This document shows, in pieces, positions 1 to 11,754 of a DNA stretch of 64,000 bases. Each line of letters begins with the position of its first letter. The first letter of the stretch is position 1. Under the pieces are notes generated by a model. The model searched no databases, had not been told where the DNA came from, and saw only the letters and a list, made by a program, of their open reading frames with translations. The translations under genes were made by a program, and so were the position numbers. This DNA is from Guyanagaster necrorhizus (taxonomy: Eukaryota; Basidiomycota; Agaricomycetes; Agaricales; Physalacriaceae): the NCBI RefSeq assembly GCF_019112545.1, contig NW_025064902.1, positions 542,623 to 606,622 on the forward strand. Direction: 5' to 3'.

Positions 1-2437
1 CCCCCCCCTGCGTCATGAGGTGCATCGAGCATAACAACTCTCTTTTAGTGGGTGCTTATACTTACTTACTTCTGTCACCCAGGAGGCGCGGCAACATCAA
101 ACAGTTGCTGTGCCTTCTCCGCATGCCGGCAACAACATCGGATCAAGTCTTCGGGACTCTCATGCCTACCCCCGACATTTTCTCTCGTCTTCTCTAATTC
201 ATCATGCGAACGAATCAGAGCCATCTTTCATCGAGGATCACCCCCCACTGACTCACAATGAGTCTTTGTTCAACACCCGCCATCGGGACGTCAACCTTTT
301 TTTTGCCGCAGGTCAGCCTCGCAGTCTCTCCCTCGCGCATGCTCAACTGCCTTTTGATTGGTGCACGTATAGCCCACTCCAACCAGCACCAGCACCAGCA
401 CCAGCACCAGCACACCGGAGAATTTCTTCCGAGCGGGCTTTCTGCAAATCTTTGCACAGCCTCATCCTGATCGACCTGGCCCAGGGGCATGGGCGACGCA
501 AGCGTGTGATTTGATTCATTCGACTTGGCCCCGAGTCCATTCCACCAGATCTCATTGCTCGGAACAGTCCCGGGAGAACACGACGAGCACCGGCCTCCCA
601 GCGAAATGGTATTTCCAAGCATCGATGACGGAGAAATCAGCATGGCGTGGGCGCGCATGGCCCCGAACGTTAAAAAAACTTTTGGCTGGCACCGTGGCAC
701 CGTGGAGATTCAAACACTATTGCATCTCCTTCCAGATTTATTTCTCGCCATCAGTGGTTTGGAGATACTTCTCCGGCACTGTTCGAAGCATGAGCACATA
801 CCTTGAACAGAGTTGGGTGGCTATAATTAAATGTTGGTCTTGTCGATATTGACATCGGTGCATGTTGGCGACCGTGTTGGCTTCCCGGTTCTTTCGGGTA
901 GGACGTCCCTTCCCTGCGTACAGTTCAAGCCTGCGTGAGTACACTCAAGTGTATGCTGTAGCCATTCGTTCCGACTTTGGTTCGCTCTCGGGCCTTGGAA
1001 GCCGTGTTCTAAGCGAGCGAGCTTCTGCGCAGGAAATTGCTTTCGGATTGTCCCGGAAGACCAAGATACAGGTAGCTTCTTTAGCGTAAACAGTCTTGGT
1101 GACGACGACAATCCCTGGATGGCCTGATGACGACACCACCTCAGATCAATGGTGTCATGAGGGCGATACACCTTACATAGCACGTAAAACTTTACCAATC
1201 CGTAAATGAAACTCCTTAACCACCACCATGACAGAATATGACTGTACTTGACTTTGCTCAATTATACCGGCGTAAACTGACGACCGGAAGACCAACCTAA
1301 TTACCCGTGCCCGAAGGCCGATCGCGCGTTATGGGTCCACGTTTATACCTTGCTAATTAGCGTCGTACCTGGAAACCCAAACCCTAAAACATCAGAAAAC
1401 CTACGCGGTTATATAAATGTCATGCCCAAAGGCGCGTCTCGGGCTCGGTGTGATAACCAACCACGTCGAGCAGTCAGACCGCCCCTTTCGAGCCACAACC
1501 CCCCGTGGTCAGAGGAGCAAGTAGCAGTTGTAAATTTACTAGAGCCGGGTATATAGTCACCGATAGGCAGGCACTAACCATTATGACAAGGCGCCTAATG
1601 TCAACCAGCGCTAAACGAAGCACAGTTCTGAAATTTAAAAAAAACTTTCAAATGTTCAATCTGGGCAAACTCTCTCAGCGGTTTCTGCACATGGCATGTC
1701 GTAAAGAGATCTTCTTCCTTGTTGTCGAGTTTATGCCATGGAGTGGTATCGAACTTGTGATCACCAGAGTGTTCGTCTAACGCTATGAGATCAATCTGAA
1801 CTGAAGGCTTCACCTCGTTCCGTTGAGTCTACATTTGTCATTCATCACTGGCAGTTCTTTGATGACCTTGTGCTGATATCCTGATATCCCTGCACCATGA
1901 AATCAGGAAGCGGAACCCACACCCACCCATCCACCCAATCGATAGCCGGCCCGCCGGGCACGGAACGAACAGGGATAGGACCCTGGTCCTTGATCAACGG
2001 ACCATCACCAACTTTGTTGTGTTCGATGGGTATCGACGAGATAACCCCACGTTCTACGATGCCGAGTGTCTGTCGTCGTCCAGAAGAAACCTATTGCGGG
2101 ACACATGTTCCAGGCTCCGCAAGGCATCGAAACATGACATGATGGATCGCGATAAAAGTAGGCCTCTCTCTCCATGGCACGGTTGGAATCTGGACCAAAC
2201 TGTTACGACAAGCACCCCATACCGTGTACGTTCTACGGTCTATTGGACCCTGTGGAGGCTCCCATTGACCACTTGACATCAAGGACGAAAAAAAAAAAAT
2301 CGCCCCGACACTTTGCAGTTGAACGGAGCCGGGGCCAGACTATAGGGGAAAGACACATCGCACCTCGGCCGCGGCCTATCATCACATCACCAAAACACAC
2401 GAGATAGCGGGGGGGGGTGGGGGGGAGGGATCCATCT
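1..2437. other. Intergenic stretch, no gene recognised
   Basis: I see no reading frame with a recognisable domain on either strand. The open frames are short, overlap each other and start and stop without consistent splice sites. The stretch holds a short CCAGCA microsatellite near 383-412, a poly-A run near 2288-2299 and a G-rich run at 2409-2426, just ahead of the PfkB-family start codon. An unrecognised exon of a gene running into the window from the left cannot be excluded. Confidence 0.5.
383..412. repeat. CCAGCA microsatellite
   Basis: About five tandem copies of the hexamer CCAGCA. No gene around it is convincing, so it is best read as a simple repeat. Confidence 0.8.
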
Positions 2438-3641
2438 ATGACTTCCCTCACTCTCGCCACCTTCGGTACGATCCTCATCGACAACATCCACCGCCCCGAT
2501 GGGAGCACCGAACGCCACCTGGGCGGGGGCGCGCTATACGCCGCGATCGGCGCACGCGTGTGGCTCCCCCCCGAAACGATCCGGCTCCCCACTGGCTGCT
2601 CCAGGCGGGGCGTGCCGAAGACGACGACGACGACGACGTTCCTCGACGAGCTAGAGCGGTTCGGCGGGGTGATGTGGGCGTGGGACGAGGATTCGGAGGA
2701 GGCGATGCTCGAAACGGAGATTGTGTACACGCCAGGAGGCGCGCGGAGGTTCGTCGCAGCGTACGCTGATGTTTCCCCCCCACCCCCATCCAACTGACGT
2801 GTTATGTTGTTCCAGTTTCCGCTACCTCAACCCCCGTGGTGGTGGTGGTGGCCTCCAGCCAGTCGCGTCATGGGCTCACCGCGCAGGATACCTACACTTC
2901 TGCTGCTCGCCCACGGATCTCTCCGCGTCCCTATCGACTTTGCCGCCCTCAGCGCCGCGTCCCAAAATCATCTACGAGCCGCTCCCCCTCGCCTGCGGCC
3001 CTGCGCACCTCTCCGCTCTCAAGTCGGTCCTCCCCCTGGTCGACGTGTTCTCGCCCAACCATGAGGAGCTCGCGTCGTTCTTCCACGATGAGGAGGAGGA
3101 GGGGGAGTCCATCGAAGCCCTCGTGTCGACATACGCGCGACTCGGCGCACGGACCGTCGTCGTTCGCGCTGGTGCGCGCGGATGCTTCGTCGCGAATATG
3201 GATCCTGCACTCGGCGCGTGCGCGAAACGGTGGCTCCCACCGTACTGGACAGACGAGGCGTCGCAGAACGTCCGCGACACGACGGGTGCGGGGAACAGCT
3301 TTCTGGGGGGCTTGTGCGCCGGGATGGCAATGGCGCTCGCGGGGGATGATGTCTTTCTTGGTACGTACGCACCGAACGTAAATGTGGGTGGGGTGGTTGG
3401 TTGGGCTGAACGTTTGACAAAAAAAATTCAATGCAGGTGCGGCGTATGGTGCGGTGTCGGCGTCGTTTGTCGTCCAGCAGCCTGGGCTGCCGAGTTTGTT
3501 GTTCTGCTCGGGGGAGGAGACTTGGAATGGGGAGTGTCCGCGGTGGCGGTTGGAGAGGTATTTGTCCCGTGGTGAGTATGGATGGGCTCGTTGAGAGTCT
3601 ACGCTGACTTTCCTACAGACAATTTGTGTATAAACGAGTAA
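2438..3641 (+). CDS. PfkB-family carbohydrate kinase-like protein (MAK32-like)
   Basis: Four exons (2438-2760, 2816-3360, 3437-3571, 3619-3641) give 341 residues and keep frame throughout. All introns are GT..AG with CTGAC-type branch sites (for example at 2793). The N-terminus has a PfkB-like opening strand with a GGGAL turn (about residues 31-35), as in ribokinase-fold proteins. The C-terminal signature DTTGAGNSFLGG lies around residue 262. In active PfkB kinases the residue after GAG is normally the catalytic Asp; here it is Asn. Overall length and the Asn version suggest the fungal MAK32-like branch rather than a classical sugar kinase. In yeast MAK32 is linked to maintenance of a dsRNA virus-like particle; any role here is inference. 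The start was chosen because 2438 is the ATG directly before the conserved N-terminus. The GC-rich, codon-biased exons fit an expressed gene. Confidence 0.85.
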
Positions 3642-3727
3642 AAGATGCATGTATGCCTTTGTTTGACGTGGAGGCGTACACCGCATGGATGGCTAGTCCT
3701 TATCCTGGTGGGTTTGGCCTTGATGCG

Positions 3728-4750
3728 TGCGCTACATCAAACTCGGGATGTGAAAGGAGAAAAGAACGGAAACTCGCTTCGTGCTTACCACCAGCGCTTG
3801 TCACCTGTCGTCCTGAATCGTCAAAGCAAAAGGGGGGGTCCATCCAAAATGACCGTCCCCCCGTCCGCAAGGTTCGACGTACTCCGCGCTTCGAGGGGTT
3901 TTCTCAGTTTTCTAGTTGTGACCTCTATTTCAGAGCCTATTTGAATCCCTGTGGCTTTTTGTGGCTGTGCTTTCTGAGATCAAATTTCGAGAGCATGCCC
4001 GCGCGCGACTTGTAAGCAATAATATGAGACCCTCGAGTCTCGCCTTTACGTTCTTTCTTCGCTTCGATATTACCATGCAACCGCTTGCTCCTCCCTGGCC
4101 TTGAGTGTAGGTGTCGTTGTACTTGCGGGGTGGGGGGGGATGTTACCGCGATTTGTGCGTCTGTGTGGTTGACCCAGTTGGGAGTGAGTATCTGGAGTCT
4201 TCATAAATGTGCTCCCTGCAGATGGCCTGTGCGTAGCGCACAGCTAACGTCGATGAATTGAAGGGGAAGGTCGGGTATGAGTTCGTCAAGAGTCAAGATG
4301 TCAGCACCGTGTTTGCTTATGACAATATGCACATACCCATTGCAAGAGAACGTTCAATCAGGATCTATTATGCATCTGACCCGCCTAAAGCATACATGCG
4401 ATTTCGCACCGCTGTTTCTCCGAGTCCTTCAGGACTTCCAATTTCGAGACTGACCAGGCCGCGCTGACGACAACTATGGACCTTGAAAGAGCGCACGGTG
4501 ATCTGCAGGGAACAGGATGCCCAGGTCCAAACACAGCGTCCAAACCAGAATAATCGATGGATGGATACATATCAAGTTCGAGCGACAGACAGTTCTGGAA
4601 AACACGGGACGAGACGAGACGAATGTCATGTGGCTCTATCTTGGGAGGCCGAGTGTCAGATGTTGAAAGGCGCTGATATATACATCGACCGGGAAGATAA
4701 TTGTTCGGGATTCCCTACGACTGGTTGGAGAAAAAAAAATGAAGAAATCT
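3728..4750 (+). repeat. Dispersed gene-like repeat, copy A (CpG-normal, internally deleted)
   Basis: This segment aligns by eye with 9607-11260 (copy B) and partly with 11380-12060 (copy C). Shared landmarks are a CTACATCAAACT(C/T)GGGAT(G/A)TG block, a GAGTCTCGCC / GAGTCCTGCA block before a conserved ATG (copy A near 4075), and a TCAGGACTTCCA / TAGGACTTCCAT block at about 4428 and 10855. Copy A lacks the middle of the unit present in copy B (roughly the part at 9950-10590). It keeps its CpG sites where copy B has TG or CA. A 217-codon open frame at 4483-5136 lies partly in this repeat but starts without ATG and resembles no family I know. The unit looks like a decayed gene with its promoter, not a recognised transposon. 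Confidence 0.6.
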
Positions 4751-6213
4751 GCATTGAGATTAACCAACCCAGGATGTATTTCTTGGATAATGTGCAAGTG
4801 CTTCGGTGTGGACAGCAGCAGTTTCAGGCAGGCTTTGTCGTCCTTTCTGATACCCGAAATGATCGAATCACTTTTATGCCTCCAGTGAAAGGTATATTGC
4901 ACGAGATAAATCCGCGTGTCCCGGAAATTAAGCCTTTCAAAACCGCTGCAATCCGTCGAGCGGACTGCTTGAAGTGTCGATATAAGCGGGTATTATGTCT
5001 GCATGGCATGCCATGGCTGCCATTCAGTAGCAAGCAATTGACGGAAACGTGCCGCAGCTGGCGTGACCCTTCAAGGAGGATGCTCAAGCCGAGAAAGCTG
5101 GACAATTCTGTATGGTCTGGAGAGATCGATGAGTAGGAATGAGAAGGTATCCCAGCCCTAGTCGTACTGTCGAACAGGTGGAAAGTTTCGGCTGGGCTCT
5201 AGCTGCCATATAGGCGGATTCGTTTCGCGAACAGTGGGATATGAGATGATGGAGGTTTTAAGGCGAGTCGAACGTATCTTTTGCAAGATGTAGAACCGGA
5301 AAGTCGGAGGACTGAGAAAAATGATATTGGTGAGTTTGATGGGAGGAGGCACAGGAGACCAGGGAGCAGGATTTTAGGGGATCATTCAGCTAGCCAATGA
5401 TTGCATCTATGAGTTGTTGGGGAATGCTGGCAGACATTGGTTTGGGAAATATTAAGTAGGAAGGGAGTGAATTGATGTACATGCTGATCATGTTCCGCAG
5501 ACACAGCAATGTCTGTGGGAATTGCGTGACCAAGAACGTAAAAATACTGGTCATTCGCGCCAGAATAGGACGGAAAGAAGTGAAAGCGACTGGCCCACGA
5601 TGATGTATCAGGAAACATGATAGAGATGTCAGGTATGAATGTTCGGTGAAACTATTGTTGAGCCTCTTAACAACTACAAATCCAGTATCGCTCTGATCAC
5701 GGTTTTCATCTTAATTCCCATTGGTGATCATCCTTGTGAAGATCATTACCGACTCAGCCGATGGAAGGCGATATCGGACATCCATTTGGCAGATTGATGT
5801 TTCCGTAATAAGCCAGTTAAGCGCTGCACTTGTAGGCTTTAAAGGTGGTATTCTTTTTTTTTTTTCTTTCTTTTTTTTGTGGGGGCTATTGCAGCGACAC
5901 AGTCGCTTTCAACGTGCAGGCAAAGGGGTCTCCAGGAATTTAAACCTGGGGAACAGACCGGGTAGAAATGCATTTTACGCACGAACGGCACCTCTGCCGA
6001 ACAGTGTGGGATTCAACCACATCGCCCCTTAAAACGCGGTATTCTGACTCGCCATTCTTCCTTTTTACCATCATCTTGATATGTATAACTCTTCCAGGTA
6101 AGCTCTTCTACCCTACTATTTCTGTCATTGCTTGACATCGTACTGCAACAGAGTATGGTCTCCTCCACCGCCAAGCTACCGTACGGTTCCGAATGAAGAA
6201 GCAGGTGCTTTAG
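4751..6213. other. Intergenic stretch, no gene recognised
   Basis: Only short open frames without family resemblance. A T-rich run lies at about 5851-5880. Two B-box-like motifs on the minus strand near 5940 and 6010 were checked for tRNA structure and rejected. Confidence 0.5.
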
Positions 6214-6309
6214 TGCACTCTCTTTCGTATACCGGCGCTTATTAGAACTTTACCAGGTCTTAGTGATGAACACACCCCGCTGAAGCCACGAGCTGTATGT
6301 GGAAAGCGT

Positions 6310-7195
6310 TTGGCCACGCTCAAAGTCCTGGCATTCATCGTCGTCGTGGCACTTGCCTTCCACCTCGTCAGTGACTATACCGATACCGAACGTAGACGCC
6401 GTCGTGAGGATGCTGTGGCCCGTAGAGAGGATGCCGTCCGTGCTAAAGAGGATGCGATACTCGCTGACGAGGAGCGTAGGGAGCGTGCAGAACTGGCATG
6501 GTGGGATTTGACGATGGAGAAGCGATGCTTGGGGTATGAGAAGAGGATTTATCATGCGGAACTGTTGAATGTACCAGCCAGCGAGGATGCTCACGGCTGG
6601 TGCATGAAGACAAGCATCGATATCCACGGTATCACATATGATCATCCTGAACTTTGCACCTCGGAACTGATAGTGCGTTCTCTTCTGGGTTCTCTTATCG
6701 GTATTAAAAAGTCATTTTGTTTTTCGACAGGATGGAGCTATAAAGACTATTGGGCACTGGACTGTCAGGTCCAACGAGCCGACGTGTAAGACCTGGTGGG
6801 GGGGTCATCAGAAGAAGGTGAGCGTCCATGTATGTCAGACTGTTGATCGGTGTACATGCTCATCACGGTCAATTAGGACTGCTTTGGCGCTCATAAACGG
6901 GTACGCCACATCGCTGTTTCGGTTGCTCGACATTGGGCTGACGTGACGCGATCGTTGTAGCGGGTTGAAGCAAAGTTGTTCAACCATCAAGAGCCTTGGG
7001 ACAACTGGGCTGAGATGTGTTTCTCTACTCCTTCCGAGTTCGCCTGGCAGAAGTTTGACCATCCTGATACGTGTGAGAATAAGGTGAGTTGGCGGGCTGG
7101 GTTGTGCCGAGAATGTCGCACTGATGTCTTAATAGGGAAGGGATGGTATCGTAGGTAGCTGGTTTATCGAGGTCGATGAGAGCGAGTGTCCGTGA
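6310..7195 (+). CDS. Putative single-pass membrane protein with heptad coiled coil and Cys-containing C-terminal domain
   Basis: Five exons (to 6672; 6731-6817; 6877-6900; 6961-7083; 7136-7195) splice in frame with GT..AG borders. They give about 218 residues. The order is a short hydrophobic helix (LAFIVVVALAFHLV), then an Arg/Glu/Ala-rich coiled coil of seven-residue repeats (REDAVAR, REDAVRA, KEDAILA), then a Trp- and Cys-rich region with motifs such as WCMKT, CKTWWGG, EPWDNWAEMCF and WFIEVDESEC. I do not recognise a named domain; the layout suggests a type II membrane or secreted-face protein. The 5' end is a problem: the open frame runs back to 6214 without ATG. The nearest ATG (6297) is in another frame and would join by removing one base near 6307. 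The gene may therefore be frameshifted, or begin with an upstream exon not found here. The first coordinate is nominal. Confidence 0.6.
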
Positions 7196-7559
7196 AAGAT
7201 TGTCAGTATACATGTTCGAACGTTTTCTTTGCTTTTATAATGTTTTCTAGCTATGAATTGATATAAAGTGTATGTATTGCCTACTTTTGCAGAGAACACC
7301 TTGAGGCTGATATTGTGACATTTGTATCACCCCGACATTCCGCCTTGTCTCGAATTCAGTCCAGAAATTGACCATGTGACTATGGACTTCTTTTGACGGC
7401 GTTTTTCACTGATGACATCTTTCAGTCGTGTCGCTTAGACCCGTTCCGTTCAAATATGACACGTACACTGTTGAGATGAGATCCCACAACGCCACACAAA
7501 TGTCAGAGCAGAAGTCGACGTTACCAGCAGCAGCAAGGTTCTTCTCTGACAACGCCGGT

Positions 7560-9053
7560 CTAATGCCAAAAACACCCACAACTCGGCCTCCCCCCCCCTC
7601 TGCAAATATGCACCTCCAGCCCCCCGTCCTTCAGCGCTTTGAGCGTACAGAGATCCCCAAAGTCAACATAATCATAATCCGCCACCCTCGACCATGAAAA
7701 CTTTCTCAACCGCGCTACTCCTCCTCCTCCTCCTCTTCCTCCAGCATGACACCGTGATGCAACCATCTCCACCAGCGCCGTGCTGCCCCCCGCCTCCACA
7801 CACTGCCCCCACAGCACCAGCACCTCCAGCTTCGGGAGGAGCACGCACCCCCCCTCCCTCCCGCCCCGAACGGTAAGCGCTGCAAGCGCATCCCGCGACA
7901 TGCACTCTGCCCAGCCTGCGGGGAACGATGCCCTCTCGCGCACCACCAGCTTGTGCACCCCTGCGAACGCGGGGAGCGCCAGGCAGGCGTGGAACGCACC
8001 ACTCTGCATGTGCGTGTAGCAGAGCGTGATGCGTGCCAGCACACACTGAGTTTGTGCAAGCCACGCTGCGAAGGCGGCCTGGGGCCAGGCGGTGGCGGTG
8101 GCGGCGATGTTGGACAAGCGGTGAGCGAGCGAGAGGGTGAGCGAGCGAAGGGCGGGGGCGTGGAGCGGGGTGGCGAACAGCATGGGGAGGTCAACGTCGG
8201 GGAGCATGAGCGCGAGGGCGGCGAGGTGGGGGAGGGCGATCGTGCGGCCTGGTGGTGGGGGTGGGTGTATGTGCTGCTCGGCTGCTGAGGTGAGGCGGGT
8301 GTATGTGGCGTTGCGGACGCCGATGGTGCAGCGCACGAGGAGAGGGCACAGCGCAAGGAGTGTGAGGCAGGTGGAGACGTGGCTGAGGTCGTCGAGTGTG
8401 AGCTCGGTGAGCCGCGCCCAGTGGATGTGGTAAGGGTCGTCGAGGCATCTGAAGATGTTGATGCCGACGACGATGAGGCTGGAGAAGGTCGGTGCAGAGG
8501 TGAGGTGCTGGAGGGCGCTGGTGAGTTCCCGCGTCATGACGGTTGGTGGAGTGACGGGATAGGATAGGTACACGGAGCGCAGGGCCTGAGGAACGACGTT
8601 GTTGTGTTCCGCGAGAGTGCGGAGCACCTCATCATGGCAGTGGTGGAGAGAGACGTGCTGCCACCTGTATATATCGCATAGCAACCTTTGGAGGAACTTT
8701 CTGGTCAAGATGCGGTCCGATGCCCAGTCGCTGTTCTGTCTGAGAGAGAACATCAGAGGGACGCTTTCAGAGCGCATGAGCCATGAATGTACTTGGGGTA
8801 GAGGTGGGTAGGATATCCCCCAGTCGACATTAATGGATAGGCGTGCCCAGAGTTCGGGGGTGTGAAGGGCCCAGTACCACCAGGTTCGGCAGACGAGTAA
8901 GAGGAGCAGAGGCGCATCGCGTGTGGATGGAGGCGGAGGGACGAGATCTGAGGTACGGTAATACATGTAATGTGTGGCTTTTTTAAGGTCCGGCAGGCAG
9001 CAGATGAAAATCTCCTGCCATATTTCTGTGGGTAGATATTGTTGTTCTCCCAT
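7560..9053 (-). CDS. F-box-like / leucine-rich repeat type protein
   Basis: One uninterrupted frame of 497 codons. The N-terminus reads LPTEIWQEIFICCLPDL, the usual start of an F-box in basidiomycete proteins, followed after a variable loop by LVCRTWWYWALHTPELWARL. That completes the F-box-like helix set (about residues 6-75). The rest is leucine-rich with recurring L..L.L segments, consistent with degenerate leucine-rich repeats. Such proteins are expected to bring targets to SCF ubiquitin ligases through Skp1, but the target cannot be told. The start at 9053 is the only ATG ahead of the F-box; the frame extends 33 bases further but begins with TTG. The 3' half is very GC-rich and simple in sequence (runs of GGC and GTG), which creates many false open frames on the other strands. 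Confidence 0.8.
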   Translation of the reverse strand: MGEQQYLPTEIWQEIFICCLPDLKKATHYMYYRTSDLVPPPPSTRDAPLLLLLVCRTWWYWALHTPELWARLSINVDWGISYPPLPQVHSWLMRSESVPLMFSLRQNSDWASDRILTRKFLQRLLCDIYRWQHVSLHHCHDEVLRTLAEHNNVVPQALRSVYLSYPVTPPTVMTRELTSALQHLTSAPTFSSLIVVGINIFRCLDDPYHIHWARLTELTLDDLSHVSTCLTLLALCPLLVRCTIGVRNATYTRLTSAAEQHIHPPPPPGRTIALPHLAALALMLPDVDLPMLFATPLHAPALRSLTLSLAHRLSNIAATATAWPQAAFAAWLAQTQCVLARITLCYTHMQSGAFHACLALPAFAGVHKLVVRERASFPAGWAECMSRDALAALTVRGGREGGCVLLPKLEVLVLWGQCVEAGGSTALVEMVASRCHAGGRGGGGGVARLRKFSWSRVADYDYVDFGDLCTLKALKDGGLEVHICRGGGRPSCGCFWH

Positions 9054-9213
9054 GGTATCCGAGATGTATATGACTAAAGAAAACAAATTATCATTAAGAA
9101 TACTGGGGAAAAAAAGAGCTCACCTTGATGAATAAAAAAGGTTGTCCTGCAGGAACAGAGTCATGGAAAAAACATGGGGAGTATTTATGAAGGGTCCACA
9201 GTGTCATCGACAC

Positions 9214-11603
9214 CGATTCTTATAAGTCTCAAATAGGGGTGCTCTGAGCCAAATTTTCAGAACAGTTTCAGGGTTTAAGACAATGGCCTGGTGGATCTGT
9301 CTGTATATCCCCTTTTCTAGCAGGGTAATCTTCAAAAGAAATCCATAGACACTTTGAGACATTAGGTGTGATTATTACTTGCATGATCAATAAAGCTGAA
9401 GAGAATTCAAAGTAGACATAGCATAGAAAAACCACCAGCCAAATGCACCTTTTGGAAGGGGCCTTGAGCTCATCATTGTGCTTTGTTGGTCAAAAATTCT
9501 AACATCATCCATTGGGCCATCATATCTATATGCAGTTACACTGCAGACTTGCATCACTGTAAAACCTCCAACTCCCACATGCAAAATGTTCATCAAGTCC
9601 AAACTTGATATGCTACATCAAACTTGGGATATGAAAGGAAAACTTGTGTCCTGATAGCTTCATAGTTATCATCAGCAGATGACCCCCCCTCCTCTTCATA
9701 AGGTTGGACAACTTCAATGACTCTGCTTTGAGACTTTCTCCCTTTTGAGTCTGATAACTGAAACCTCTATGAATCAGTCCAATGTCTAATTACCATTTGA
9801 ATCCTGTGTCTTTTCTGGCCCTGTTCTGAATCAAATTTTGAGACAACTTGCTGTAGTGAACTCAGACTCACTCCACTCACAATAATATAAAACCCTTGAG
9901 TCCTGCATTCACATTATTCTTTAACATTACTATGGAACCCCTTGCCAATGAGAAGACTACTCCTACTTCTACTACTCCTACTACTATGACAATCCATTCA
10001 CACTATTTTCTTTGGAGTTTGCACTCATGTCTGGATGCCATGGTGGGTATATATCTACTTAGGCTGCCATGCACACTGTCTAAGATATGTTCCTCACATG
10101 CTAGATCACCTCCAGCCTGACACTGCTTAGCAATGCTCTCCTCACTGCAGCAGGATTGAGCAACATTAAAGACACACTGAATCATTTCTTGTTATTAGTT
10201 TATGCTACTATATACACCCTTATTGCCTCTCTTCAGGTATGCCACCTACTTCTCCTTTTCTCATCAGCAGTTGAACATTTCATTTTTTCACAATGTGTAT
10301 GTGGCATTCAGAGGAAGACTAAGCATAGTCAATACATTCAATGGTATGTTTGCCTTCAGTTTGGCTTCCATAGGATTAGTTTATCTGTTGGATCTATACA
10401 GCAAGGAATACAATGAAGTAGTTAGCACCAACTACATGAATATGGGCTCAGGGGACATTCTAACTATGTGCTGTGCAAACATATCCAGGTTACTGTGATT
10501 TATGCTATCATATGGTTGATCCAATTGCCTACATTCATCTGGTTGGGAGCATCTGATTGCTCATGAGTGTTATTGTGCTGATGGCCAGTTGATGGTGCAC
10601 AGCTACATCAAAGAATTGAAGGAGAAGTTCTTGTGTGAATCCTCCAAGCTTCAAGATATCAGCAACACCATAGTACCATGATTATGAGTGCCTTATACTT
10701 GATCAAAATGTTGTTTGCTTGTATATACATGGAACCTGACCTCAACATACATGCACTGCAAGAGAACTTTCAATCAAGACCTATTATGAATGCAAGTCAG
10801 CTTGTCTTTCATAAAGCAAGACTGCCATTCATTCATATTTTTCTCTGAGTCTTGTAGGACTTCCATTTTGAAACCGACCAGGCTGTGCTTACTGAGCATC
10901 AACAACTGTCATTCCATGCCATGCTCCATCCTGAGGACCACAGCAGTGACAACAGGTTGCATTATGATCTGAAGAGACCGGGAAGAAGGTCCAAGCACAG
11001 TGTCCAGACAGAATAGTCTTGGACTTCCTGGAGAATTTATCAGGCAATGACAAATGAATGAATATCTGCTTCAGTAATGAGTTTGAGGGACAGTCCTGGA
11101 AAACACAGATCCAGTGTAGGAGACAAAAAGTGGCAGGCTCAGTTTTGAGAGCCATTCCAGTTGAGCATGAAACATTGAAGAGAGTGGGTATCTAGATATC
11201 CACCAGAAGAAGATTCTGCAGAACCTCTGTGACTACTGGCTAAAATGAATAAAATTCATAAACCATCAAGGTAACCCACTAGCTCATATTTCTTTGATGG
11301 TGCAACAAGCAATTGAGCATGGACTTTAGAGAGAGCAACATCATTTCAAATAATGTGGGATAAATGCCAAACTTGATGTGCCACATTGAACTCAGAATGT
11401 GAAAGGAGAAAAAAAGCCAGAAACTCAGGCTTGTGTCCTGATAACTTCATACTTACCACCAGTGCTTGTCATCTGTTGTACTGAATGTCTAGTCCTGGTG
11501 GAGCATATCTTGTCTTGAGGAATCTTCAAAGCAAAATGACTGTCTGGTCTGCAAGGATGTACAACCTCAATGACTTGGGCTTGAGGCTTTCTGACTTTCA
11601 AAT
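9214..11603. other. CpG-depleted domain
   Basis: Reading every base from the CpG at 9213-9214 to the CpG at 11604-11605, I find only two CpG sites inside, at 10875 and 10979. GpC is common in the same stretch, so the loss is specific to CpG and not only low GC. Flanking sequence on both sides has normal CpG. The domain covers repeat copy B and the first part of copy C, and ends abruptly inside copy C. This pattern is what methylation of CpG followed by deamination leaves behind. Confidence 0.9.
9607..11260 (+). repeat. Dispersed gene-like repeat, copy B (CpG-depleted, longest copy)
   Basis: This is the fullest copy of the unit also found at 3728 and 11380. It contains a conserved ATG (near 9931) opening a Thr-rich stretch, possible splice borders, and an exon-like piece at 10238-10430 with residues such as FHNVYVAFRGRLSIVNTF. 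Against copy A, CG is replaced by TG or CA at many places: TCGGG to TTGGG, TTTCGAGA to TTTTGAGA, AACGTTC to AACTTTC. The frame is not maintained, so the copy is a relic. I do not recognise the parent gene. Confidence 0.6.
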
Positions 11604-11710
11604 CGGATAACTGTAGACCTCTATTCAGAGCCATGTCCAGCCATTATAAGGCCCTCGAGTCCCGTCTTCATGTTCTTCTTCGATATTATGATGGAACTGC
11701 TTACAAATGA

Positions 11711-11754
<44 letters not shown>

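Noticed and set aside
4483..5136. 217-codon open frame on the plus strand
   Set aside because: It starts with TTG, has no family resemblance, and its first part is repeat sequence that is not kept as coding in copy B.
5930..6030. Possible tRNA gene(s) on the minus strand (B-box-like GGTTTAAATTCC and GGTTGAATCCC)
   Set aside because: The hairpin loops are of the wrong length or lack the conserved bases, and no matching acceptor stem, D-arm or anticodon arm could be paired.
7672..8448. Several long open frames on both strands inside the F-box-like gene
   Set aside because: They arise from the GC-rich, simple 3' half of that gene; they lack motifs and conflict with the intact F-box frame.
9387..9602. 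Similarity of a minus-strand frame (GWWFFYAMSTLNS) to the upstream part of the F-box pseudogene at 16.2 kb (GFFYATSDVD)
   Set aside because: The shared stretch is about 35 bases only and could be chance; it is not enough to call a repeat.
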